Numbered from the stretch's first letter, positions 18,896-28,214 are shown. The stretch is DNA of 64,000 nucleotides from Prevotella sp. (GCA_017623155.1 JAGAPR010000001.1:62001-126000); one strand, 5' to 3'. Numbers and translations are program-made. The notes: generated by a model not told the origin, from the letters alone.

Positions 18896-20173
18896 ATGAA
18901 GAATTTACGCAACCCGTGGGCATGGGTTCCCACGCTATATTTTGCCGAAGGAATACCGTATGTGGCAGTTATGACGATATCGTTGATAATGTATAAGCGT
19001 CTCGGAATGTCGAATACCGACATCACTCTATACACTTCGTGGCTCTATCTGCCGTGGGTAATAAAGCCGTTTTGGAGTCCGTTCATCGACCTTGTGAAGA
19101 CAAAACGATGGTGGATAACGGCAATGCAAATGCTTGTGGGAGCGGCGCTTGGCGGCGTGGCGTTCACCATTCCGGGCGAATGGTGGCTGCAAGGCACGTT
19201 GTTCTTCTTTTGGTTGATGGCCTTTGCCAGCGCAACCCACGACATTGCCGCCGATGGTTTCTACATGCTCGGGCTCGACCAGCACAGTCAGGCACTGTTT
19301 GTCGGCATACGTTCCACATTCTATCGCATCGCCACGATAGTGGGACAGGGCTTCCTTGTCATGCTCGCAGGCAATTTGGAAGTGCTCACTCGCAACGTGA
19401 GATATTCGTGGAGTCTCATGTTTTACTTCATGGCCGGGATGTTCATAGCCCTTTGGCTATATCACAGTTGGGTGTTGCCGCGACCCGACGAGGACAGTGA
19501 CAGGGCGGGAATGACGCGAAGCAGACTCATTGACGAGTTGAAATATACTTTCATCACGTTCTTTCACAAGCCGCAGGTATGGGCGGGTATAAGCTTCATG
19601 CTGTTCTATCGGATGCCCGAAGGATTGCTTTCCAAGGTGTCGGCACTATTTCTCATAGACCCCGGACACAGCGGAGGACTCGGCCTTTCGCCTGCCGAAT
19701 ACGGCTTTGTGCAGGGCACTGTGGGCGTGGTAGGACTGACAGTGGGCGGTATTCTCGGCGGTATTGCGGCCGGAAGTCACGGTCTTAAATACTGGCTTTG
19801 GCCAATGGTGTGTGCCATTACGTTGCCTGATGCAGTGTATGTATACATGAGTTATGCCATGCCTTCCGACTTGATGATTATCAACATCTGCGTCTTTGTG
19901 GAGCAGTTTGGCTACGGTTTTGGCTTTTCGGCATACATGCTATACCTTATATATTACAGTAGGGGCGAGCACAAAACATCGCATTACGCGCTGTGTACGG
20001 CTTTGATGGCTCTCTCGATGATGATACCGGGATTTTTCGCCGGTGCCTTGCAGGAGGCCGTGGGCTACAAAACGTTTTTCATCATAGTCATGCTCACATG
20101 TTCTCTCACGTTTGTTGTGTCGTATTTCTTGAAGATAGACCCTGAGTTTGGCAAGAAAACGAATGATAAATAG
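18896..20173 (+). CDS. AmpG-like major facilitator permease
   Basis: 425 residues with about 12 hydrophobic segments. The N-terminus LYFAEGIPYVAVMTISLIMYKRLG and SWLYLPWVIKPFWSPFID resemble the AmpG family, which imports GlcNAc-anhydroMurNAc peptides; ASATHDIAADGF is a further family mark. It follows the SpoIID/GT fusion on the same strand without an obvious promoter between, so the two are probably cotranscribed. Substrate by context: cell-wall fragments. Other MFS substrates cannot be excluded. Confidence 0.85.
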   Translation: MKNLRNPWAWVPTLYFAEGIPYVAVMTISLIMYKRLGMSNTDITLYTSWLYLPWVIKPFWSPFIDLVKTKRWWITAMQMLVGAALGGVAFTIPGEWWLQGTLFFFWLMAFASATHDIAADGFYMLGLDQHSQALFVGIRSTFYRIATIVGQGFLVMLAGNLEVLTRNVRYSWSLMFYFMAGMFIALWLYHSWVLPRPDEDSDRAGMTRSRLIDELKYTFITFFHKPQVWAGISFMLFYRMPEGLLSKVSALFLIDPGHSGGLGLSPAEYGFVQGTVGVVGLTVGGILGGIAAGSHGLKYWLWPMVCAITLPDAVYVYMSYAMPSDLMIINICVFVEQFGYGFGFSAYMLYLIYYSRGEHKTSHYALCTALMALSMMIPGFFAGALQEAVGYKTFFIIVMLTCSLTFVVSYFLKIDPEFGKKTNDK

Positions 20174-20248
20174 GGCCCGGCCGACATGAAAAAGCGGAAA
20201 TATCTCTCAAAAAATAGGGAAAACCATATAGCGAAATAGGGAATAAGC

Positions 20249-20280
20249 CTTGCCAAACAGGAATATATTAATTATTTTTG
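20249..20280 (+). promoter_or_regulatory. Promoter of the 169-residue lipoprotein gene
   Basis: TTG at 20249-20251, 21 bases, -7 TATTTTTG at 20273-20280, 29 bases before the ATG. Confidence 0.65.
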
Positions 20281-20309
20281 CGGCATGAAACAAATAAAAA
20301 GACAATGAT

Positions 20310-20819
20310 ATGAGACAGGTTTACAATTATGTTTTTACGCTTGCGATGGTCGTATTCACGACTTTTTCGCTTACCAGTTGTACCGATGATGACGTGGATC
20401 AGGCATACGACATGAACGGTATATGGCAGGGAACGATACAGGGTGAGTATTACAACGACAGGTATGGACGAGACGGACAGTGGGATACCGAGATACAATT
20501 TGTGCAAGACGGTGACTTCTCAAACGGCGGATATGGTTATGAGGTGGATTATTCGTACTACTTTAACCGTGTATATCGCTCACGTTTCTATTGGGAAGTG
20601 AGAAACGGAAGGATACTTCTTGACTATGATGACGGTTACCGTGTGATAATACGTGACTACGAACTATATTCTGTCGGCAGCGGAATGCGTTTCCGCGGAT
20701 ACTTCGACGACTGGGATACGGGAGAGCCGTTGGCCTCGTTCAGCCTCGTGAAGGTAAGCGACTGGACGGATTATGCCAAGAAGCATAACGCCTCTTTCGA
20801 AGATACAGGCTCTGAATAA
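20310..20819 (+). CDS. Tyr/Asp-rich lipoprotein of unknown function
   Basis: 169 residues; signal ending in lipobox LTSC (residue 24). The mature part is rich in Tyr, Asp, Gly and Arg, with predicted beta strands (MNGIWQGTIQGEYYND, RFYWEVRNGRILLDYDDGY) like small lipocalin or jelly-roll lipoproteins. It has its own promoter and a strong terminator, so it is a single-gene unit. I do not recognise the family. Confidence 0.8.
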   Translation: MRQVYNYVFTLAMVVFTTFSLTSCTDDDVDQAYDMNGIWQGTIQGEYYNDRYGRDGQWDTEIQFVQDGDFSNGGYGYEVDYSYYFNRVYRSRFYWEVRNGRILLDYDDGYRVIIRDYELYSVGSGMRFRGYFDDWDTGEPLASFSLVKVSDWTDYAKKHNASFEDTGSE

Positions 20820-20840
20820 GTCCGCAGACGATAGACAATC

Positions 20841-20885
20841 ATACCGGTGAAAGACTGACAACGGCCTTTCACCGGTATCTTTTTT
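20841..20885 (+). terminator. Intrinsic terminator after the lipoprotein gene
   Basis: 13-bp perfect stem (20841-20853 with 20866-20878), 12-base loop, then CTTTTTTG. Confidence 0.9.
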
Positions 20886-20924
20886 GCCGTGCATTCTTGT
20901 CGTGTAAGTTGTAGAAGAATGCGT

Positions 20925-21857
20925 TTACGACAGCCGCTTTATTGTTTCGTGATATTCGTTTATAAGTCGTTTGACAATCTCTCCGGCAGGTTTTATATCA
21001 CTTACGGCCGTTGAAATCTGCCCGATTTCCAGTTCTCCGTTATCCGTGTCGCCCTCGAATATTCCGCGTTTCGATGCCGCCTTACCGATAATATCGCGCA
21101 GCTCGGCGGCCTCTGCTCCGCGAGATTCGGCCTCGGCAATACTGTCATAGAGGGCGTTTTTGACGAGTCGGGTGGGTGAAATCTTTTTAAGACACAACAT
21201 AGTGCCGCCCTCTGCGAGTGAGATGCACCTCTCTTTGAATGCCGTTGAGGCCGAACTCTCTGCGGCGAGGGCAAACAATGTTCCTATCTGCACGCCTTCC
21301 GCTCCGAGCGCACGGGCCGCGGCGATGGCCGCACCGCTGCCTATTCCGCCCGCAGCTATCAGCGGCAGACTCGTGGCTTGGCGTACTTGGGGTATCAGAA
21401 CCATGGTTGTTGTCTCCTCGCGACCGTTGTGTCCGCCGGCTTCAAAGCCCTCGGCAACGACAGCATCGACACCGGCTTCCTCGCATTTGCGGGCGAAGAT
21501 GCTGCTCGATACCACATGAGCAACCTTTATCCCGGCGGCGTGTAGCATTGGAGTATATTTCTTCGGGCTTCCAGCCGATGTGAAAACGATTTTCACTCCC
21601 TCGTCTATGATAATTCGCATTAACCGGTCTATCTCCGGATACATCAGCGGAATGTTCACGCCCCACGGCTTGTCGGTGGCCGTTTTAATTTTTCTTATGT
21701 GTTCTTGCAGTGTCTCCGGGTGCATTGAACCGGCTCCGAGAAGTCCCAGTCCGCCCGCATTGCTCACGGCCGAGGCCAGTCGCCAGCCGCTACACCACAC
21801 CATACCGCCTTGTATAATCGGGTATTCTATCCCGAATAAGTCGCAAATCCTGTTCAT
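20925..21857 (-). CDS. FMN-dependent FabK-like enoyl reductase / nitronate monooxygenase family
   Basis: 310 residues from the ATG at 21857; a longer frame begins upstream of the -7 box and is rejected. TIM-barrel flavoprotein: PIIQGGMVWCSGWRLASAVSNAGG at the start, VVAEGFEAGGHNG (flavin/catalytic His region), LIAAGGIGSG, and GAEGVQIGTLFALAAES. These match enoyl-ACP reductase II (FabK) more closely than typical 2-nitropropane dioxygenases, so fatty acid elongation is possible; databases often call such proteins nitronate monooxygenase. Single gene with its own promoter. Confidence 0.85.
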   Translation of the reverse strand: MNRICDLFGIEYPIIQGGMVWCSGWRLASAVSNAGGLGLLGAGSMHPETLQEHIRKIKTATDKPWGVNIPLMYPEIDRLMRIIIDEGVKIVFTSAGSPKKYTPMLHAAGIKVAHVVSSSIFARKCEEAGVDAVVAEGFEAGGHNGREETTTMVLIPQVRQATSLPLIAAGGIGSGAAIAAARALGAEGVQIGTLFALAAESSASTAFKERCISLAEGGTMLCLKKISPTRLVKNALYDSIAEAESRGAEAAELRDIIGKAASKRGIFEGDTDNGELEIGQISTAVSDIKPAGEIVKRLINEYHETIKRLS

Positions 21858-21890
21858 AAAAATCCTTTTGTCTTGATATGTTTGTATCGG

Positions 21891-21898
21891 CAAAGATA
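21891..21898 (-). promoter_or_regulatory. -7 box of the FabK-like gene
   Basis: Minus-strand TATCTTTG, 33 bases before the ATG at 21857. Confidence 0.6.
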
Positions 21899-22001
21899 AA
21901 CTTTTTTTGCGAATACTCACTTATAAATGGACTGTTTGTGCGTCTTTGGCGTGTCTGATTGCTTTCAAATGATGAAAAGAGCGGTTGCAAGTGTGTTTTT
22001 A

Positions 22002-22033
22002 TTTGGCGTTTAGCGAAAAAGGAACTATCTTTG
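22002..22033 (+). promoter_or_regulatory. Promoter of the hydroxyacid dehydrogenase gene
   Basis: -33 TTTG at 22002-22005, 20 bases, -7 TATCTTTG at 22026-22033; ATG 29 bases later. Full match to the consensus. Confidence 0.8.
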
Positions 22034-22062
22034 TTCGGGTAAACAATTATAAATGAAGACAA

Positions 22063-22953
22063 ATGAAAAGATTTAAGAAAATAGTGGCGATAGAGCCTGT
22101 GAGCATGCTTCCGCCGGCCGAAAAGAAGTTGCACGATTATGCCGGCGAGGTGGTAATGTATGGCGATATTCCCGCCGATGACGATGAGATTGTGAGGCGT
22201 ATAGGCGATGCTGACGCCGTATTGCTCAGTTATACGTCGACAATCACGAAAGAGATAATGGCTCGTTGCGCCGGTGTGCGGTATATAGGGATGTGTTGCT
22301 CGCTGTATTCTCCCGAGAGTGCCAACGTGGATATACTTTATGCCCGTGAGCATGGAATTACAGTTACGGGCATACGCGACTATGGCGATGAGGGTGTTGT
22401 GGAGTATGTTGTCAGCGAACTCGTACGATGCCTGCACGGGTTCGGACAGAAACCGTGGTTTGGCGAGCCGAGCGAGATAACGGGATTGAAAGTCGGAGTA
22501 GTGGGATTGGGCAAGTCGGGAGGCATGATTGCCGATGCGATGAGTTTCTTCGGTGCCGAGATAGCATACTTCGCGCGTGGTGAGAAAGCCGCTGCCGAGG
22601 CCAAAGGCTATCGTTTCATGCCGCTTGGCGACCTGTTGGATCACAGTGATGTGGTGTTCTGCTGCCTTAACAAGAACACCGTTTTGCTGCACGATGCCGA
22701 GTTTGAACGGCTCGGCAGTCACAAAATACTTTTCAACACCGGTCTGTCGCCTGCATGGGATGAGGAGTCTTTCGGCCGATGGATAGCCGGAGACAATCTC
22801 TGTTTTTGCGATACTGAGGGAGCGTTGGGCGGCAAACGGTTTGTCAATCACCCCAACGTGCGGTGTATGGGAGTTTCCACAGGTCGCTCGCGACAGGCAT
22901 TCGTGCGGTTGGGCGATAAGGTGTTGGCAAATATCGAGAGCTTTCTCGCATGA
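22063..22953 (+). CDS. D-isomer-specific 2-hydroxyacid dehydrogenase family protein
   Basis: 296 residues. Catalytic-domain halves flank an NAD-binding Rossmann fold: GLKVGVVGLGKSGGMIADAMSFFG (about 140-163), then DLLDHSDVVFCCLNKNT. The usual Arg and Glu of the active site are hard to place: the common RG(S/G) motif is replaced by NTGLSPAW, and the final His region reads VNHPNVRCMGVSTG. It may be a divergent or specialised member, so substrate is unknown. It has its own promoter and ends at a hairpin shared with the convergent gene. Confidence 0.8.
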   Translation: MKRFKKIVAIEPVSMLPPAEKKLHDYAGEVVMYGDIPADDDEIVRRIGDADAVLLSYTSTITKEIMARCAGVRYIGMCCSLYSPESANVDILYAREHGITVTGIRDYGDEGVVEYVVSELVRCLHGFGQKPWFGEPSEITGLKVGVVGLGKSGGMIADAMSFFGAEIAYFARGEKAAAEAKGYRFMPLGDLLDHSDVVFCCLNKNTVLLHDAEFERLGSHKILFNTGLSPAWDEESFGRWIAGDNLCFCDTEGALGGKRFVNHPNVRCMGVSTGRSRQAFVRLGDKVLANIESFLA

Positions 22954-22968
22954 TATTATAAGATGATC

Positions 22969-23010
22969 ACAATACAGGCCGGAACGTATTTGCGTTTCGG
23001 CCTGTATTGT
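22969..23010. terminator. Bidirectional hairpin between convergent genes
   Basis: ACAATACAGGCC at 22969-22980 pairs with GGCCTGTATTGT at 22999-23010, extended inward by GGAA/TTC. It lies directly between the two stop codons. Confidence 0.75.
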
Positions 23011-23015
23011 AATTG

Positions 23016-23807
23016 TCAGCAGAAAACAATCGGTGAGGTGATGTTTCGCAGCGTGTTTACCACCGACCATGCCGCAATCTCGGCCGTGGCACTGTATACA
23101 TCAATCACGGCATGCACCTGCTCGTTTCGTATTTCCACGCGTTGCGTGTCGCCTTTGAAGCCCGGAGTGGAGCGCATTGTCACTTTCATGTTTTCCGGTC
23201 CTACCGATGCTCGTGCGGCGGCAACGGTGACATTGACCTTGGTGGGGAACATTTTGATGGCTTCCGCTGCCGTTCCGCTGAACACGGTGCGCTGTTCTTT
23301 TTGCAATGTGTCGTCGTAAACGGCCGTTCCTTTCAGTGCGTCGGGGCCTTTCTCGTTGAAAAATTCGGCTTTCGCACCGCCCATGAGTGCCGCTGTTTGA
23401 AGCACGTCGAAGCCGCCCGTGGCTCCGGATGCTATGTATACATGTGCGTTGTTGTCGGCTGCCGTTCGTGTCACTTCGGCGTAAAAATCATCATCTGCGA
23501 ATGCTCCTATGGAGAGAGTCACTATCGACACGCCGTTTCGCAGAGCCTCACACGCCCATTCGCGCATTGCGGCGGGCGAGGCGGCTTCTACCATAATATC
23601 GGGTTTCAGTGCCATGAGGCTTTTGAAATCTTCCGTCACACGGCAGCCGATGCCTTTCTCTCCGGCTTTTGCGGCTATCGCTTCTGCTTTATCCGCCGTG
23701 CGCGAAAACACCCCGACCAACTCATATCCGGGCAGTATCCCGTCCAGAACGGCGTCTGCCACTATCGTGCCCAACTTGCCACAGCCTGCTATTACAAGTT
23801 TTTTCAT
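23016..23807 (-). CDS. L-aspartate dehydrogenase (NadX-like)
   Basis: 263 residues. Rossmann fold at the N-terminus (VIAGCGKLGTIVADAVL), EAASPAAMREWACEALRNG, SGATGGFDVLQTAAL, and the C-terminal domain GTAAEAIKMFPTKVNVTVAAARAS, all typical of the DUF108/aspartate dehydrogenase family. It interconverts aspartate with oxaloacetate (or iminoaspartate for NAD synthesis) plus ammonia. It lies 21 bases after glnN, so it belongs to the nitrogen operon; by context it may fix ammonia. Confidence 0.88.
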   Translation of the reverse strand: MKKLVIAGCGKLGTIVADAVLDGILPGYELVGVFSRTADKAEAIAAKAGEKGIGCRVTEDFKSLMALKPDIMVEAASPAAMREWACEALRNGVSIVTLSIGAFADDDFYAEVTRTAADNNAHVYIASGATGGFDVLQTAALMGGAKAEFFNEKGPDALKGTAVYDDTLQKEQRTVFSGTAAEAIKMFPTKVNVTVAAARASVGPENMKVTMRSTPGFKGDTQRVEIRNEQVHAVIDVYSATAEIAAWSVVNTLRNITSPIVFC

Positions 23808-23828
23808 GTCTTGACAAGAGCTTTTTTG

Positions 23829-26024
23829 TTATCTTATAAATAGTAATTCCCGGTATTTCGGCAGTGTCCACAGTCCGTCTTCCACTATCATTTCGAGGCT
23901 GTCAATCTCTTTTCTGATGGCTTCCATCTTCGGTTCCACAGTGTCGTGATATGCGATGGCGCGGCTGTGAATGTTCTCTATGCGGTTTGCCACGCGGCGT
24001 GCTTCGGTCAGTTCTTCCACGAGTTGCTCTATCGTCTCTGTGCGTTCGGCAATCTCTTCGATGAGTTTCAGGTTGCGCGTGCTCAGTTTCAGAGCCTTGC
24101 TTTCCGGGAATACGTCTTTCATGCTCTGCACGTTTCGTATCAGTGTGCTTTGATAGTGTGTGGCCACAGGGATGATGTGGTTCATCGACATGTCGCCCAT
24201 CACGCGCGCTTCAATCTGCACACGCTTCACGTATGTCTCCCATTTCACTTCGTTTCGTGCTTCGAGTTCTTTTCTCGACATCACGTTTGTGCTTTCGAAC
24301 ATGTTTATGCTGCTCTCGTCGAGGTATCTTTCGAACACTATCGGGCAACTTGTTTCGCAGTCAAGTCCCCTCTTTCGTGCCTCTTCAACCCATTCTTCGC
24401 TGTATCCGTTGCCGTCGAATCGTATCGGCCGGCATGCTTTTATGTCTTCACGGAGCACATCGAGTATCGCGCTAATTTTGCTTTCGCCTTTCGATATCAG
24501 TGTGTCCACGCGCTGCTTGAAGTTTTCCAGAGCCTCTGCCACGGCCGAGTTGAGTGCAATCATGGCCGAGGCGCAGTTGGCTTCGCTGCCTATCGCACGG
24601 AATTCGAAGCGGTTTCCGGTGAAAGCGAACGGCGAAGTGCGGTTTCGGTCGGTGTTGTCTATTATCAGCTGTGGTATCTGCGGGATGTCGAGTTCCATGC
24701 CCTGCTTGGCTTTAAGGTTGAACAAGTCGTCCTTGTCTGCCAGTTCAATGTGGTCGAGAAGCTCGCTCAGCTGTTTTCCGAGGAACGATGATATGATGGC
24801 GGGAGGAGCTTCATGTCCGCCGAGACGGTGGGCGTTTGTCGCGCTCATGATGCTCGCTTTGAGCAGTCCGTTGTGCTTGTGCACGGCCACGAGCGTTTCG
24901 ACGATGAACGTTACAAACCGCAGGTTCTCCTCGGGAGTCTTTCCCGGTGCGTGCAGCAGTACGCCGTTGTCGGCACACAGACTCCAGTTGTTGTGCTTGC
25001 CCGAGCCGTTGATGCCGTCGAAAGGCTTTTCGTGGAGCAGTACTCTGAAGCTGTGTTTGCGCGCAACGCGCTTCATCAGCGACATGAGAAGCATGTTGTG
25101 GTCTATCGCGAGATTGCACTCTTCGTATATTGGAGCCAGTTCAAACTGGTTCGGAGCAACTTCGTTGTGGCGTGTCTTGCACGGTATTCCGAGCTCGAGA
25201 GCCTGTATTTCGAGGTCTTTCATGAATGCCTGAACACGATCGGGTATTGTTCCGAAATAATGGTCGTCCATCTGTTGGTTCTTGGCACTCTCGTGTCCCA
25301 TGAGCGTACGGCCCGTGAGCATAAGGTCGGGGCGTGCCGAGTAGAGTCCCTCGTCCACAAGGAAATACTCTTGTTCCCATCCTAAGTTGCATTTGACCTT
25401 GTTCACTTCGGGATAGAAGTATTGGCAAACGTCGGTTGCTGCCTTGTCCACCGCGTGCAGGGCACGCAGCAACGGAGCTTTGTAGTCGAGTGCTTCGCCC
25501 GTGTATGATATGAAAATGGTGGGTATACAGAGTGTGTCGTCGATGATGAAAACGGGTGAAGTGGGATCCCAAGCCGAGTATCCCCGGGCTTCGAACGTGT
25601 TTCGTATGCCGCCGTTGGGGAATGACGAGGCATCCGGCTCCTGCTGCACGAGCAGCTTGCCGCTGAATTTTTCCATCATGCCGCCCTTGCCGTCGTGTTC
25701 CACGAATGCGTCGTGTTTTTCGGCTGTTCCCTCGGTCAGCGGTTGAAACCAGTGCGTGTAGTGTGTCACTCCCATTTCCATTGCCCATTGTTTCATTCCC
25801 GCCGCCACAGCGTCGGCAATCGAGCGGTCGAGCCGTGTGCCGTTGTCTATCACGTCGATGAGTTTGGTATACACGTCGGCCGGCAGATACTTGTACATCT
25901 TTTGGCGGTTGAACACGTATTTACCGAAGTACTCCGACGGTCGTTCTGCCGGTGTATTGACTTCTGCGGCCTGTTTTTTGAAAGCCTCTTCTACTACCAA
26001 AAATCTTAAATTTGAAGATTTCAT
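23829..26024 (-). CDS. glnN: Glutamine synthetase type III
   Basis: 731 residues, the length of GSIII rather than GSI (about 450). N-terminal GSIII domain with VFNRQKMYKYLP, then the catalytic core: HYTHWFQPLTEG, WEQEYFLVD (metal-binding Glu), NQFELAPIYEE, and NGSGKHNNWSLC where GSI has the NGSGMH loop. It assimilates ammonia into glutamine at the cost of ATP. It is third in an operon after aguA and aguB, whose reactions release ammonia. Confidence 0.97.
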   Translation of the reverse strand: MKSSNLRFLVVEEAFKKQAAEVNTPAERPSEYFGKYVFNRQKMYKYLPADVYTKLIDVIDNGTRLDRSIADAVAAGMKQWAMEMGVTHYTHWFQPLTEGTAEKHDAFVEHDGKGGMMEKFSGKLLVQQEPDASSFPNGGIRNTFEARGYSAWDPTSPVFIIDDTLCIPTIFISYTGEALDYKAPLLRALHAVDKAATDVCQYFYPEVNKVKCNLGWEQEYFLVDEGLYSARPDLMLTGRTLMGHESAKNQQMDDHYFGTIPDRVQAFMKDLEIQALELGIPCKTRHNEVAPNQFELAPIYEECNLAIDHNMLLMSLMKRVARKHSFRVLLHEKPFDGINGSGKHNNWSLCADNGVLLHAPGKTPEENLRFVTFIVETLVAVHKHNGLLKASIMSATNAHRLGGHEAPPAIISSFLGKQLSELLDHIELADKDDLFNLKAKQGMELDIPQIPQLIIDNTDRNRTSPFAFTGNRFEFRAIGSEANCASAMIALNSAVAEALENFKQRVDTLISKGESKISAILDVLREDIKACRPIRFDGNGYSEEWVEEARKRGLDCETSCPIVFERYLDESSINMFESTNVMSRKELEARNEVKWETYVKRVQIEARVMGDMSMNHIIPVATHYQSTLIRNVQSMKDVFPESKALKLSTRNLKLIEEIAERTETIEQLVEELTEARRVANRIENIHSRAIAYHDTVEPKMEAIRKEIDSLEMIVEDGLWTLPKYRELLFIR

Positions 26025-26095
26025 TCTGTTTGTTTATTTGGTTGCTTGGTTTTGTTTGCTTGTCTCTATTGTCCGGAGCGGGGCTTTTTCGCGTT

Positions 26096-26983
26096 TCATT
26101 CTCCGATATATCGTTTAGTGATGTCGCCGTAGTTCTCTATCCGTCGGTCTCTGAGGAAAGGCCACCATCGGCGCACCTGCTCGCTGTGTTCCATGTCGAT
26201 GGCCACGATGACGCTCTCTTCCTCGTCTTCCGATGCCTCGTATATTATCTCTCCCTGCGGGCCGGCAATGAACGAAGTGCCCCAGAATGAAATGCCGTTC
26301 GTCTGTCCCGACGGGTCTTTCTCGTGTCCCACGCGGTTCACGGCCACCACCGGCAGTCCGTTGGCCACGGCATGTCCGCGCTGCACTGTCTGCCATGCCC
26401 GGCGTTGCCGCTGCTGTTCGGCCTCGCTGTCGCTGCTCTCATATCCTATTGCCGTGGGGTAGATGAGTATCTCCGCGCCTGCGAGTGCCATCAGTCGGGC
26501 GGCTTCCGGATACCACTGGTCCCAGCAAACCATCACTCCGAGCCGTCCCACGCTTGTGTCTATCGGTTTGAAACCGATGTCGCCCGGTGTGAAATAAAAC
26601 TTCTCGTAGTATGCCGGGTCGTCGGGAATGTGCATTTTCCGGTATTTGCCGGCTATCGTTCCGTCGCGTTCTATCACAACGGCCGTGTTGTGATACAGTC
26701 CTGCCGCGCGCCGCTCGAAGAGCGAAGTGACAATCACCACGTCGTATTTACGTGCCAGTTCGCCGAACAGCTCTGTCGACGGGCCGGGTATCGGTTCGGC
26801 CAGATCAAAGTTGTTCACGTCTTCCACCTGACAGAAGTACAGTGAATTGTGAAGTTCTTGCAGCACGATAAGCTCGGCCCCGCGCCGTGCGAGGTCTGCC
26901 ACTCCCTCGGCCAGTCGCAGTATGTTGCTCCTTGTGTCGGCCGTGTTGTGCTGTTGCAGAAATCCTATTTTAAGTTCTCTCAT
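26096..26983 (-). CDS. aguB: N-carbamoylputrescine amidase
   Basis: 295 residues from the ATG at 26983. Nitrilase-superfamily triad: Glu in VLQELHNSLYFC (about residue 42), Lys in GKYRKMHIPDDP, Cys in GVMVCWDQWYPEAAR. LHNSLYFCQ and HIPDDPAYYEKFYF are characteristic of AguB. It hydrolyses N-carbamoylputrescine to putrescine, CO2 and ammonia. It follows aguA by 35 bases and precedes glnN. Confidence 0.96.
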   Translation of the reverse strand: MRELKIGFLQQHNTADTRSNILRLAEGVADLARRGAELIVLQELHNSLYFCQVEDVNNFDLAEPIPGPSTELFGELARKYDVVIVTSLFERRAAGLYHNTAVVIERDGTIAGKYRKMHIPDDPAYYEKFYFTPGDIGFKPIDTSVGRLGVMVCWDQWYPEAARLMALAGAEILIYPTAIGYESSDSEAEQQRQRRAWQTVQRGHAVANGLPVVAVNRVGHEKDPSGQTNGISFWGTSFIAGPQGEIIYEASEDEEESVIVAIDMEHSEQVRRWWPFLRDRRIENYGDITKRYIGE

Positions 26984-27018
26984 GTATTTTTCTTTTTCGT
27001 TATGTCGTGTTACGGTGG

Positions 27019-28062
27019 TTAATAGTATTGCATCGTGCAGCAATGCAGCGAGCCGTGTTGCTTTATTATGCTGCGGCAGTCGATGCCGATAATCTCTCTG
27101 TCGGGGAAAGCGAGCGCGATGGTGTCCATTGCCTTGCGGTCGTTTTCCGGCTGGTTGTATGTGGGGCAGAGCACGGCCCCGTTTATCACGAGATAGTTGG
27201 CGTATGTGGCCGGCAGTCGTTCGCCGTCGTCATATATTGCATCGGGCGAGGGTAGGCGCAGCAGGCGGTAGCGGTTGCCGTCGTCGGTGAGCAGTGTCGA
27301 GAGCTGACTTTCCATTCTTTTCAGCTCGTCATATTGCCCGTCGGTCTCGTCGTCGCACCCCATATATAATAATGTGTCGTCCGGAGCCACTCTCACGAGT
27401 GTGTCTATATGCCCGTCGGTGTCGTCGCCCGCGAGGTTGCCGTGGTCTATCCATACTATGCGTTCGGCTCCGAGGCGGCGCTTCAACTCGTTTTCTATAT
27501 CCTGTTTTGTCAGTGGCTGGTTGCGGTTTGGAGCCATGAGGCAGCCCGTTGTTGTGAACACGGTGCCTTGTCCGTCGCTTTCTATCGACCCGCCTTCGAG
27601 CACGAAGTCGAGATTGTTCTCATATTCGCCGCTCACCAAGCCCGAACTGTATAGCGTTCTGTTGATGGCGTTATCCTTGTCGGCCTTGAATTTCATTCCC
27701 CACCCGTTGAATTTGAAGTCGAGCAGTTTGCTGCTGCCGTCGCTTCTCCGCAGTGTTATAAATCCGTGGTCGCGTGCCCATGTGTCGTCGGTGTCGCATT
27801 TCAGTGTCACGATATTGCGTGCGATGTCGTGTCCTGCTTTTTTCTCGATGGCGTGCAGGGCTTCTTCCGGTTGCGGAGCCACGATGATGAGCCGTTCGCG
27901 TTTGGCTGTTTCAACGGCTATTTCAACGTAAGTATCTGTTATTTCACCCAGCATTGGCTGCCAATCGGTAGCCGGATGAGGCCAAGTGAGTTGCACGCCG
28001 CTTTGTGGCTCCCACTCGGCAGACATCACGAAGCGGCCGTTATGTGTATTGCTGTTCGTCAT
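27019..28062 (-). CDS. aguA: Agmatine deiminase
   Basis: 347 residues; guanidino-modifying fold converting agmatine to N-carbamoylputrescine and ammonia. Signatures: MSAEWEPQSGVQLTWPHPATDW, TDDTWARDHGFI, EGGSIESDGQGT, GDDTDGHIDTLVR, and the nucleophilic Cys in HGSLHCCTMQ at the end. First gene of the agu-gln-asp operon. With aguB it makes putrescine from agmatine; an arginine decarboxylase is not in this window. Confidence 0.97.
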   Translation of the reverse strand: MTNSNTHNGRFVMSAEWEPQSGVQLTWPHPATDWQPMLGEITDTYVEIAVETAKRERLIIVAPQPEEALHAIEKKAGHDIARNIVTLKCDTDDTWARDHGFITLRRSDGSSKLLDFKFNGWGMKFKADKDNAINRTLYSSGLVSGEYENNLDFVLEGGSIESDGQGTVFTTTGCLMAPNRNQPLTKQDIENELKRRLGAERIVWIDHGNLAGDDTDGHIDTLVRVAPDDTLLYMGCDDETDGQYDELKRMESQLSTLLTDDGNRYRLLRLPSPDAIYDDGERLPATYANYLVINGAVLCPTYNQPENDRKAMDTIALAFPDREIIGIDCRSIIKQHGSLHCCTMQYY

Positions 28063-28097
28063 TTCAGTACGGTCACTGATATTTTTTATTTATGGCG

Positions 28098-28105
28098 CAA
28101 AGTTA
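28098..28105 (-). promoter_or_regulatory. -7 box of the aguA operon
   Basis: Minus-strand TAACTTTG, 35 bases before the aguA ATG; no clear -33. Confidence 0.55.
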
Positions 28106-28214
28106 ATCTTTTTTTTCGAGAGATGTATTCTATTTATTTATAAAAACTATTGAGAGCCCACTTAATTTCTCCTTTGGGTAGATTAAGAGAGACTTCTCCT
28201 TTTTAACACTTTAA

